Below are positions 57,345 through 64,000 of a stretch of DNA of 64,000 nucleotides, one piece after another. Position numbers and translations under genes: made by a program. Numbering within the stretch: position 1 is the stretch's first letter; every line of letters begins with the position of its first letter. The stretch is from an uncultured Christensenella sp. (lineage in GTDB: Bacteria > Bacillota > Clostridia > Christensenellales > Borkfalkiaceae): NCBI GenBank assembly GCA_910577875.1, contig CAJTNY010000005.1, positions 15,502 through 79,501 of the forward strand, written 5' to 3'. Below the pieces are notes generated by a model that worked only from the letters and a program-made list of their open reading frames with translations, was not told the DNA's origin and ran no database searches.

Positions 57345-58339
57345 TATTTGTAAATTTCGCTATATACCTTCTGCGCGGTTTCAGTCATTATTACGCTGTT
57401 GAACGACACGCGCTGTTTAAGTTCGCCCGCGCTTTCGATAATGTCCTGTAAATTATTGAAAGCAGTTTCTTTCATTGCCATATTGTCAACCCATGCGTCT
57501 ATTTTCGCATAGCTTTCCACGGAAGTTTTTAAGCTTTCTTCCGAAGTTCCGTCGAAATACCTGACGAGAAGTTTTGCGACCGTCGCGCTGTCGGTTTCTT
57601 TTAGATATTTTATCGCTTTCGTTATACCGCGCAGCAAGCCCTCGATTTTTTCGGGGTTTTTACTGATATAACTGCTCTTAGCCATAAAACAGGTATAGGG
57701 AATTTCGCCCGCCTGCTGCCCTACCGAACCTACTATAAAGCCTTTGCCCGCTTTCTGGTATTCGGAAGCGACAGGCTCGAACATTGTGCAGTAGTCTGCG
57801 GTTCCGCCCTCGAACGCCGCTGTCATAAGATTGAAATCTATGTTAGTAACGAGGTTTGCTTTTACGTTAATCTGTTTCAGAACGTATTGGAACGTCATAA
57901 GAGGCACGCCGCCGGGTCTGCCGCCGATAACGTCTTTTCCTTCGAGAGATTTCCAGTCGAAGTTGTCTTCTTTGACTCTGCCGACAAGGAAGCTTCCGTC
58001 GCGTTTGGTGAGCTGTCCGAAAACTTTCGGGCAGTCGTCGCTGCCGCCTAAATAAGTATAAACGACTGCTTCGGGTCCGCAGAAGCCGACGTCGGCTTCG
58101 TTTGCAAGCACCGCCGCCATAGTTTTATCCGCGCCGCCGCCGTTTGTTATGTCGATTTTAAAGCCTTCTTCTTCAAAATATCCGAGCGCGTCCGCAAGGT
58201 ATAGAGGAGCGTAGAAAACCGAGTGCGTGACCTCGTTTATTTTAATGGTTTTATTATCTTTCTTACATCCCGCAAACGCGAATGGAATCATTATCGCGAA
58301 AACTGCGGCAATAAGTACCGTAATTAATCTTTTTTTCAA
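57344..58339 (-). CDS. ABC transporter substrate-binding lipoprotein (NMT1/SsuA-like)
   Basis: A 331-aa lipoprotein with lipobox FAGC (C24) after a hydrophobic signal. The mature part has the NMT1/SsuA features [51 protein letters not shown] and [19 protein letters not shown]. It opens an operon with ATPase and permease. The start is TTG, 7 bases after AAGGAG. Ligand candidates are aliphatic sulfonates, or pyrimidine or other thiamine precursors; no riboswitch fits in the short leader, so regulation gives no clue. Confidence 0.9.
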   Translation of the reverse strand: MKKRLITVLIAAVFAIMIPFAFAGCKKDNKTIKINEVTHSVFYAPLYLADALGYFEEEGFKIDITNGGGADKTMAAVLANEADVGFCGPEAVVYTYLGGSDDCPKVFGQLTKRDGSFLVGRVKEDNFDWKSLEGKDVIGGRPGGVPLMTFQYVLKQINVKANLVTNIDFNLMTAAFEGGTADYCTMFEPVASEYQKAGKGFIVGSVGQQAGEIPYTCFMAKSSYISKNPEKIEGLLRGITKAIKYLKETDSATVAKLLVRYFDGTSEESLKTSVESYAKIDAWVDNMAMKETAFNNLQDIIESAGELKQRVSFNSVIMTETAQKVYSEIYK

Positions 58340-58371
58340 TGTAAATCTCCTTAAAAAATTTAATAATACAT

Positions 58372-58400
58372 ATTATGCGTCTTAGCTTTGCGTTTGACAA
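58372..58400 (-). promoter_or_regulatory. Promoter of the ABC transporter operon
   Basis: TTGTCA, 17 bases, CATAAT on the minus strand, about 33 bp before the TTG start. Its -35 hexamer occupies almost the same bases as the -35 of the divergent valS promoter. Confidence 0.5.
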
Positions 58401-58423
58401 CGGCGGCAGGTTTGAAGTATAAT
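58394..58423 (+). promoter_or_regulatory. Promoter of valS
   Basis: TTGACA, 18 bases, TATAAT, 23 bp before the valS ATG. There is no room for a T-box leader. Confidence 0.65.
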
Positions 58424-58445
58424 TAAAAGGTATAGAGGTAAACAG

Positions 58446-61064
58446 ATGGAAAAGACTTATAATCCGAAAGAATTCGAAGACAGACTGTACGCTGATTGGG
58501 AGAAAAACGGCTGTTTCAAAGCCGTGCGCGACGACGATAAAGTACCATTTACGGTAATGATGCCGCCTCCCAATATTACTGGACAGCTTCATATGGGACA
58601 CGCAATGGACGAAACTATGCAGGACGCCGTTATACGTTTCAAGCGTATGCAGGGATATTGCGCGCTTTGGCTTCCGGGTACCGACCACGCATCGATAGCG
58701 ACCGAAGTTAAAATCGTCGAGCAGATGAAACGCGAGGGGCTCACGAAAGAATCTCTCGGACGCGAAGGCTTTTTGAAACGCGCGTGGGAGTGGAAGGAAA
58801 AGTATGCGGGAAGAATAGTAGAACAGCTTAAAAAGCTCGGTTCGTCCTGCGACTGGTCGCGCCTTACTTTTACGATGGACGAAAAATGTTCCAAAGCTGT
58901 AAGAGAAGTTTTCGTAAACCTTTATAATAAAAAACTTATTTACAGGGGAAGCCGTATAATAAACTGGTGCCCCGACTGCAAAACCGCGCTTTCGGACGCA
59001 GAGGTCGAGTATGCGGAAGAGGACGGAAATTTCTGGCATATAAAATATTTTACCGAGGACGGTTCGACAGCTCTCGAAGTTGCTACTACTCGTCCCGAAA
59101 CTATGTTCGGCGATACTGCTGTCGCAGTCAATCCGGCGGATAAAAGATATAAACATCTTATAGGCAGTAACGTTATTCTGCCGGTCGTGAACAAGCTTAT
59201 TCCCGTTGTCGGCGACGAGCACGCCGATATGGAATTCGGCACGGGCGTAGTTAAAATCACGCCTGCGCACGACCCTAACGATTTCGAGGTCGGGCTCCGT
59301 CACAATCTGCCTGTCGTACGTGTTATGACCGACGGCGGTACTATGAACGAAAACGCTGGTAAGTATGAGGGGCTGGACAGATACGAATGCAGAAAACGCT
59401 TAGTCGAAGAGCTTAAATCTCTCGGCAATCTCGTTAAAATCGTTCCTCATAAGCACAGCGTCGGACACTGTTACCGTTGCCGCAGCACGGTCGAACCTAT
59501 CGTTTCCAAACAGTGGTTCGTTAAAATGGATACGCTTGCCCGTCCCGCAATCGACGCGGTGACTTATAAAAAGATTTCTTTCGTACCCGAAAGATTTGCA
59601 AAAATATATTATAACTGGATGGAGAACGTCAAAGACTGGTGTATTTCGCGTCAGCTTTGGTGGGGTCACCGCATACCCGTATGGTATTGCTCGGATTGCG
59701 GAAAAGAGATTGCCTCCAAGACGGACATAAAGGCTTGTCCGCACTGCGGAAGCGAAAATATAGCTCAGGACGAAGATGTGCTCGATACCTGGTTTTCGTC
59801 GGCACTTTGGCCTTTCTCGACGTTGGGTTACCCCGACGATACTTCCGACCTCGAATATTTCTATCCCGGCGACGTGCTCGTTACTGGCTATGATATAATT
59901 TTCTTCTGGGTTGCGAGAATGATTTTCTCGGGGCTCGAACATATGCGTAAAGTTCCTTTCCGCGACGTGCTTATACACGGACTCGTTCGCGACGAAAAAG
60001 GAAGAAAAATGTCGAAAAGCCTCGGCAACGGCGTAGACCCTCTCGAGGTCATAGATAAATACGGAGCGGACAGTCTGCGTTTTTCTCTTCTCCAAGGCGT
60101 CGCGCCGGGCAACGATACACGTTATTCGGATTCAAAAGTCGAAGCCTGCCGTAACTTTATGAATAAGATATGGAACGCGAGCCGTTTTGTAATAATGAAT
60201 GCAGAGGGAGCGGAGATTAAGCCTTTGTCGGAATTCAGACTCGCTCCTGCCGATAAGTGGATAATTTCAAGGCTCCAATCGGTTATCCGTGACGTAACGC
60301 TTGCGCTTAATAAATTCGAACTCGGTATTGCGTGTCAGATTTTATACGATTTCACCTGGTCTGATTTTTGCGACTGGTATATCGAACTAGTCAAACCCGT
60401 ATTGAAGAGCGAAGATAAAAACAAGCGCAGCGGCGCGTTATCGGTATTAATTTTCGTTCTCGAAAATACTCTCAAACTGCTTCATCCGTTCGTGCCTTTC
60501 ATAACCGACGAAATATACAGAAATCTTCCCGGCAGCAAAGGCACGATAATGACTGCGGAATATCCCCGCTACAATTCCAAACTCGCTTATAAAAAAGACG
60601 CGCAGGCTTTTTCAGGCGTTATGGACGTAATAAAAGCAGTCAGGGCTGTTAAAACGGAAGTAAACTGTCCGCCGTCTAAAAAAGTGCATCTTTATATAAC
60701 GACGGAGAGCAAACGCCTTATTACCGCAAACGAGGACAGTATATTAAAACTTGCGGGCGCGTCGGAGATTAAGTTTGTTTCTTCTGCGTCGGAAGCTGGC
60801 GAAAACGCGGTAACGAAAGTTCTTGCGATAGGTACTCTCTATATTCCGATGGGCGAACTCGTCGATATTGAAAAAGAAAAACAAAGACTTAGCGCCGAAC
60901 TTGAAAAGGTGACTGCGGAAATCGCTCGCGCCGACAGTAAACTCAATAACCAGGGCTTTATTTCCAAAGCTCCGAAAAAACTCGTTGACGACGAACGCGC
61001 CAAACTCGATAAGTTTATCTCGATGCGCGAAAAGATAGTAAAACAGCTTAAACTATTGAAATAA
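58446..61064 (+). CDS. valS: Valyl-tRNA synthetase
   Basis: An 872-aa class I synthetase. HIGH motif PPPNITGQLHMGH (40-52), the inserted editing domain (about 195-330) with TRPETMFGDTAV, the catalytic KMSKS at 521-525, a tRNA-binding anticodon domain and a C-terminal coiled-coil arm (VDIEKEKQRLSAELEKVTAEIARADSKL) that is characteristic of ValS. Full length, with RBS AGAGGT. A zinc-ribbon-like CSDCGKE...CPHCGSE occurs near 415-440. Confidence 0.98.
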   Translation: MEKTYNPKEFEDRLYADWEKNGCFKAVRDDDKVPFTVMMPPPNITGQLHMGHAMDETMQDAVIRFKRMQGYCALWLPGTDHASIATEVKIVEQMKREGLTKESLGREGFLKRAWEWKEKYAGRIVEQLKKLGSSCDWSRLTFTMDEKCSKAVREVFVNLYNKKLIYRGSRIINWCPDCKTALSDAEVEYAEEDGNFWHIKYFTEDGSTALEVATTRPETMFGDTAVAVNPADKRYKHLIGSNVILPVVNKLIPVVGDEHADMEFGTGVVKITPAHDPNDFEVGLRHNLPVVRVMTDGGTMNENAGKYEGLDRYECRKRLVEELKSLGNLVKIVPHKHSVGHCYRCRSTVEPIVSKQWFVKMDTLARPAIDAVTYKKISFVPERFAKIYYNWMENVKDWCISRQLWWGHRIPVWYCSDCGKEIASKTDIKACPHCGSENIAQDEDVLDTWFSSALWPFSTLGYPDDTSDLEYFYPGDVLVTGYDIIFFWVARMIFSGLEHMRKVPFRDVLIHGLVRDEKGRKMSKSLGNGVDPLEVIDKYGADSLRFSLLQGVAPGNDTRYSDSKVEACRNFMNKIWNASRFVIMNAEGAEIKPLSEFRLAPADKWIISRLQSVIRDVTLALNKFELGIACQILYDFTWSDFCDWYIELVKPVLKSEDKNKRSGALSVLIFVLENTLKLLHPFVPFITDEIYRNLPGSKGTIMTAEYPRYNSKLAYKKDAQAFSGVMDVIKAVRAVKTEVNCPPSKKVHLYITTESKRLITANEDSILKLAGASEIKFVSSASEAGENAVTKVLAIGTLYIPMGELVDIEKEKQRLSAELEKVTAEIARADSKLNNQGFISKAPKKLVDDERAKLDKFISMREKIVKQLKLLK

Positions 61065-61090
61065 CGATTTTTTATTTAACGGTATAAATA

Positions 61091-62254
61091 ATGGCAAGTA
61101 AAAAACAAAAAGCGAAAAAAGCCGTTAAAGCGGCTAAAAAACATCCTGGATTAGCCGCGGCGGTTGCAGTAATCGTTGTTATCGCGATAACAGTGGTTTT
61201 AGTTCTTTATTTTATGAAGATAGGTCCTTTCAAACCGCGGAACGACAACGTTCTTACGGGAAACGAAACGGATATTTACAACGCGGACCTTTCTATCCAT
61301 TTTTTAGAACTCGGAAATAAATACACTGGCGATTGCACTTTGATAAAGTGCGGAGATACCGAAGTTTTAATCGATGCCGGTTCGCGAGGCGACAGCGCGG
61401 CAACGATAAAAAATTATTTGGATAAATACTGTACAGACGGAATTCTCGAATACGTAATAGCAACTCATGCGCACAGGGACCATATCTCGGGTTTTGTAGG
61501 TAATAATATCGGCGAAACAAAAACGGGAATATTATATCAATACGAAATAGGTACGATTATTCAGTTTGCCAAAACGGGTGCGACTACGGAAATTTACGAA
61601 AATTACCGCAGAGCAGTAAAATATGCCGAAAGCAGAGGTACCGAAGTTTATACGGCTGATAAATGCTGGTATGAAATAGACGGCGCAAAAAAGCAGTATT
61701 ATTTAGATGAAGATAAAAAAATTTCAATGAATATACTGTATAACTATTATTACGACAATGATACGAAGGAAGAGAACGACTATTCCGTATGTATGCTATT
61801 GACCCAGCAAACCGAAGAGAAGACTTACAATTATCTTTTTACGGGCGATTTGGAGGAAAAGGGAGAAGAATATCTCGTTCAGAAAAACAAACTTCCCGAA
61901 GTGGAACTTTTCAAAGGCGGGCATCACGGAAGTTATACTGCTTCTTCGGATAAGCTTTTAAAAGTAATCAAACCTAAGAATATAGCAGTGTGCTGCTGTT
62001 GCGGCACTACCGAATTCAATCCGCAAATGGGACACGAGTTCCCCGCGCAGGAGTTTATAGACAGAGCTTCGAAATATACAGAAAATATCTATTGTACAAC
62101 TCTTATACTCGATTATAAGAACAACGAGTTTACTTCAATGAACGGAAATATCGTCTTCTATTACGATACGGCGTTTAAACTTTACTGTTCTAATAACACG
62201 ATGAAATTAAAAGATACTCAATGGTTTAGAGATAATAGAAAATGGAATTCATAA
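61091..62254 (+). CDS. Membrane-anchored MBL-fold hydrolase (ComEC/Rec2 C-terminal-like)
   Basis: A 387-aa protein. A very basic cytoplasmic N-terminus (KKQKAKKAVKAAKKH) and one membrane helix (about 22-45) place the hydrolase outside the cell. The metallo-beta-lactamase fold has CTLIKCGDTEVLIDAG, metal ligands in THAHRDHISG, TGDLEEKGEEYL and FKGGHHGSYTASS. This resembles the detached MBL domain of competence protein ComEC, thought to be a nuclease, but ComEC channel helices are absent. A nuclease, phosphodiesterase or cell-wall role is possible. It follows valS by 26 bp and may be cotranscribed. Confidence 0.85.
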   Translation: MASKKQKAKKAVKAAKKHPGLAAAVAVIVVIAITVVLVLYFMKIGPFKPRNDNVLTGNETDIYNADLSIHFLELGNKYTGDCTLIKCGDTEVLIDAGSRGDSAATIKNYLDKYCTDGILEYVIATHAHRDHISGFVGNNIGETKTGILYQYEIGTIIQFAKTGATTEIYENYRRAVKYAESRGTEVYTADKCWYEIDGAKKQYYLDEDKKISMNILYNYYYDNDTKEENDYSVCMLLTQQTEEKTYNYLFTGDLEEKGEEYLVQKNKLPEVELFKGGHHGSYTASSDKLLKVIKPKNIAVCCCCGTTEFNPQMGHEFPAQEFIDRASKYTENIYCTTLILDYKNNEFTSMNGNIVFYYDTAFKLYCSNNTMKLKDTQWFRDNRKWNS

Positions 62255-62274
62255 AAATGATTTTTATATTAATA

Positions 62275-62303
62275 TTGACAGTGAAAGAATAAAGTCATAT
62301 AAT
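62275..62303 (+). promoter_or_regulatory. Perfect consensus promoter of the zinc-ribbon membrane protein gene
   Basis: TTGACA, 17 bases, TATAAT, 24 bp before the ATG, with a GGAGGTG ribosome site between. Confidence 0.8.
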
Positions 62304-62327
62304 AAAATCGGCAAACGGAGGTGTGGT

Positions 62328-62678
62328 ATGAAATATTGCAGTTATTGCGGCGGACAGATTGCGGAAGAGGCGGTTGTTTGCTTACATTGCGGCAGGCTGG
62401 TTGACGAAAGTTCTAACGTATACGGGCAGAAAAGCGAATCTTTGAATATTCTTTGTTTGCTCGGTTTTATATTTTCGTTCATAACGGGAATAGTCGGACT
62501 TATACTAAGCATAATCGGTTATAATCAAGTAAAGCATACGACCGACAACACGAGCAAAACGCTGGCGAAAGCGGGAATAATTATTTCGAGTATTCAACTC
62601 GGTGCTGTCGTGTTTGTTGTATTTATATGGATATTAATCGTCAGTATATTTATAACAGGCGGAATAATTTATTATTAA
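62328..62678 (+). CDS. Zinc-ribbon DUF4190-like membrane protein
   Basis: A 116-aa protein. The N-terminal zinc ribbon has two CxxC knuckles (YCSYCGG and CLHCGR), followed by two hydrophobic helices at about 40-65 and 85-112, with the DUF4190-type linker LSIIGYNQVKHTTDNTSKTLAKAGIIISS. Such small proteins are widespread in Gram-positives and have no settled function. It has its own strong promoter. An IS element begins 30 bp after its stop, so any downstream genes of the ancestral transcript are cut off. Confidence 0.8.
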   Translation: MKYCSYCGGQIAEEAVVCLHCGRLVDESSNVYGQKSESLNILCLLGFIFSFITGIVGLILSIIGYNQVKHTTDNTSKTLAKAGIIISSIQLGAVVFVVFIWILIVSIFITGGIIYY

Positions 62679-62756
62679 TAATTAAATAAAACGCTTCCCA
62701 GTAAATCTGAAATGCACCCCAAAAGTTAGACAAACTAATGGAGGTGCATATTTTTT

Positions 62757-63125
62757 ATGAGAAAGAAAGGAACAAAGAACCACAATTATAGCGCGGAGTT
62801 CAAAATATCTGTTATAATGGATATGCGAGCAAATAATTTAGGCTATCGAGAAACGGCAAGAAAATATAAAATTGCAGCAAATGATTCGCAAGGGAAAGAT
62901 AGGCTAAAAGTTTGGGAACGCATATACTTAGAAGAAGGTGCGGAAGGACTAATGACAGAACGTCGGGGAAGAAAAAGCACGGGTAGACCGAAGAAACGGT
63001 TAGACAAAAGTGTTGAAGAAGATTTAATAGCTGAAAACCAACGGCTCAGAATGGAGATAGAATACTTAAAAAAACTGAGTGCCTTGGTTCTTGCGGAAGA
63101 GCAAGAGAAAAACAAAAAGCAATAA
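62757..63125 (+). CDS. IS3-family transposase OrfA
   Basis: A 122-aa protein with an N-terminal helix-turn-helix (KISVIMDMRANNLGYRETARKYKI) that recognises the element's ends, and a C-terminal leucine-zipper-like coiled-coil (EDLIAENQRLRMEIEYLKKLSALV). It ends in an A-rich stretch (GAGAAAAACAAAAAGC) where ribosomes could slip back one base to continue into orfB. The ribosome site is GGAGGTG. Confidence 0.9.
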   Translation: MRKKGTKNHNYSAEFKISVIMDMRANNLGYRETARKYKIAANDSQGKDRLKVWERIYLEEGAEGLMTERRGRKSTGRPKKRLDKSVEEDLIAENQRLRMEIEYLKKLSALVLAEEQEKNKKQ

Positions 63126-63130
63126 TTGTT

Positions 63131-63961
63131 TTGGAACTGAGGCAAAAATATCCGCTTAAAGACTTATTGAAATTATCCAGGTTGCCACGAAGCACATACT
63201 ACTATTATCTGAAACAAAACAGCAAGCCAAGAAAGTATGCAGAGCTTCAAGAACAGATTTTGGAGATCTATGAGAAGAACGGAAGTCGTTATGGATATAG
63301 GAGAATACTACTTGTATTGCGGCAAAAAGGTATAGTAATAAACCACAAAACGGTGTTAAAACTAATGAAAAACCTTAACTTGCGAGGGAAACAGCGTAAA
63401 AATGACAAGTATCATTCTTACAAAGGCGAAGTTGGGAAAGTTGCAGATAACCTATTAAACAGAGAGTTTGAAGCAAGCAAACCGTTTGAAAAGCTAACAA
63501 CGGACGTAACGCAGTTTAAAGTAAATAACGAAAAGATATATTTTTCGCCTGTAATGGATTTATACAACCGAGAGATAATATCTTATTCTATATCATTAAG
63601 TCCTAATCTTGAACAGATACATAAAATGCTAAACGGTCTATACGAGAAGCTACCTGAAACAGCAACGCCGCTATTCCACTCAGACCAAGGCTGGCAGTAC
63701 CAACACAGGGAATACCAACGCTCATTGAAAGAACATAACATCGTGCAAAGTATGTCCCGTAAAGGTAATTGTATGGATAATGGAGCAATGGAAAACTTCT
63801 TCGGAAGATTAAAGGTTGAAATGTTTTATGGAGAAACCTTTTCTTCAACGGATGAGTTTATACGTTGTCTGAAAGATTATATTGATTACTACAACAATGA
63901 ACGAATTATTTTAAAACTGAAAATGAGTCCGGTACAATACCGAACTCACTCTCAATTATAA
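63131..63961 (+). CDS. IS3-family transposase OrfB (DDE integrase)
   Basis: A 276-aa reading frame, shown from its first in-frame TTG. The frame stays open upstream through the end of orfA and encodes KAIIVLELRQKYPLKDLL, matching the usual start of OrfB, so the active enzyme is probably an OrfAB fusion made by -1 frameshifting. The DDE residues are visible: D in TTDVTQFKV, D in FHSDQGWQYQH and E in MENFFGRLKVE. No inactivating change was seen. Confidence 0.92.
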   Translation: MELRQKYPLKDLLKLSRLPRSTYYYYLKQNSKPRKYAELQEQILEIYEKNGSRYGYRRILLVLRQKGIVINHKTVLKLMKNLNLRGKQRKNDKYHSYKGEVGKVADNLLNREFEASKPFEKLTTDVTQFKVNNEKIYFSPVMDLYNREIISYSISLSPNLEQIHKMLNGLYEKLPETATPLFHSDQGWQYQHREYQRSLKEHNIVQSMSRKGNCMDNGAMENFFGRLKVEMFYGETFSSTDEFIRCLKDYIDYYNNERIILKLKMSPVQYRTHSQL

Positions 63962-64000
63962 TTATTTATTTTTTTGTCCAAACTTTGGGGTTCACTTCAA

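Larger units (their letters stand above)
62708..63999 (+). mobile_element. IS3-family insertion sequence (IS150-like), apparently complete
   Basis: About 1292 bp, with imperfect terminal inverted repeats: left TGAAATGCACCCCAAA, right (complement) TGAAGTGAACCCCAAA, differing at two of the first 16 bases. It encodes orfA and orfB in the -1 relation typical of IS3. Both are intact, so the element may be active. The right end falls at the window edge, so a target duplication cannot be checked. Confidence 0.9.

Noticed and set aside
58424..58445. T-box leader for valS or proS
   Set aside because: The distance from promoter to start codon is only about 20-30 bp in both cases, far too short for a T-box.
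58263..59303. Long minus-strand frame (346 codons) across the valS 5' half
   Set aside because: It runs antisense to conserved ValS motifs and spans the divergent promoter region; the composition is that of a shadow frame.
59400..60095. Minus-strand frame of 231 codons inside valS
   Set aside because: Antisense to the editing and catalytic region of ValS; no promoter or ribosome site.
62757..63961. OrfA and OrfB as a transposase broken by a frameshift mutation
   Set aside because: The -1 offset and the overlap of open frames are the normal organisation of IS3 elements.

Overview
The window looks like a chromosome segment of an uncultivated, strictly anaerobic, spore-forming-lineage Firmicute (class Clostridia, probably a gut-associated Christensenellales-like lineage). 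The reasons are a sodium/proton-pumping Rnf complex in the clostridial gene order, a SpoIIID regulator, Gram-positive quality-control and surface genes (RqcH, C-terminal membrane tails ending in RRKKKN), strong Shine-Dalgarno sites, many TTG/GTG starts and canonical TTGACA-17-TATAAT promoters. The lineage is an inference; no rRNA, tRNA or CRISPR array is visible.

Layout. 1-5538 (minus strand): rnfCDGEA and the first part of rnfB, preceded by a Gx-type membrane transporter that looks leaderless. 5673-7040: M18 aminopeptidase. 7041-7429: a 373-bp MITE-like cassette holding two 77-bp tandem repeats with its own outward promoter and terminator-like hairpin (possible small RNA). 7430-11630 (minus): a secreted protein of unknown function, then an operon in which rqcH is followed by a small 3-TM protein and two paralogous winged-helix-like/tail-TM proteins. 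11773-18045: tig-clpP-clpX-lon-engB, divergent from rqcH, so one locus carries the folding, Ala-tailing and degradation arms of protein quality control.

18208-32393 is a 14-kb polysaccharide operon bounded by a promoter and a terminator: Ugd (UDP-glucuronate), a complete GDP-mannose to GDP-D-rhamnose route (PMI domain, phosphohexomutase, guanylyltransferase, Gmd, Rmd), three GT4 glycosyltransferases, a Wzy-like polymerase and a Wzx-like flippase. It includes an unusual guanylyltransferase-cupin-class I mannose-6-P isomerase fusion. The last three genes are noticeably more AT-rich.

32592-34677 is a LytTR response regulator and a GHKL sensor kinase, followed by a surface glycosidase locus (35063-43163): two domain-swapped GH3 beta-glucosidase-like proteins anchored to the membrane, around an InlB-repeat lipoprotein. 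This reads as a sensing and glycan-degrading unit, although the regulatory link is only inferred. 43316-47863: SpoIIID and a two-gene acyl-CoA-dehydratase/activase-like (double-cubane type) system. 47951-52078 (minus): nitroreductase, transketolase and a second phosphohexomutase that appears leaderless. 52219-62678: ProS, two tandem DUF2207-like membrane proteins, an SsuABC/TauABC-like ABC transporter, ValS (divergent from the transporter with overlapping -35 boxes), a membrane-anchored MBL-fold hydrolase and a zinc-ribbon membrane protein. 62708-63999: an apparently complete IS3-family element with a -1 frameshift between orfA and orfB.
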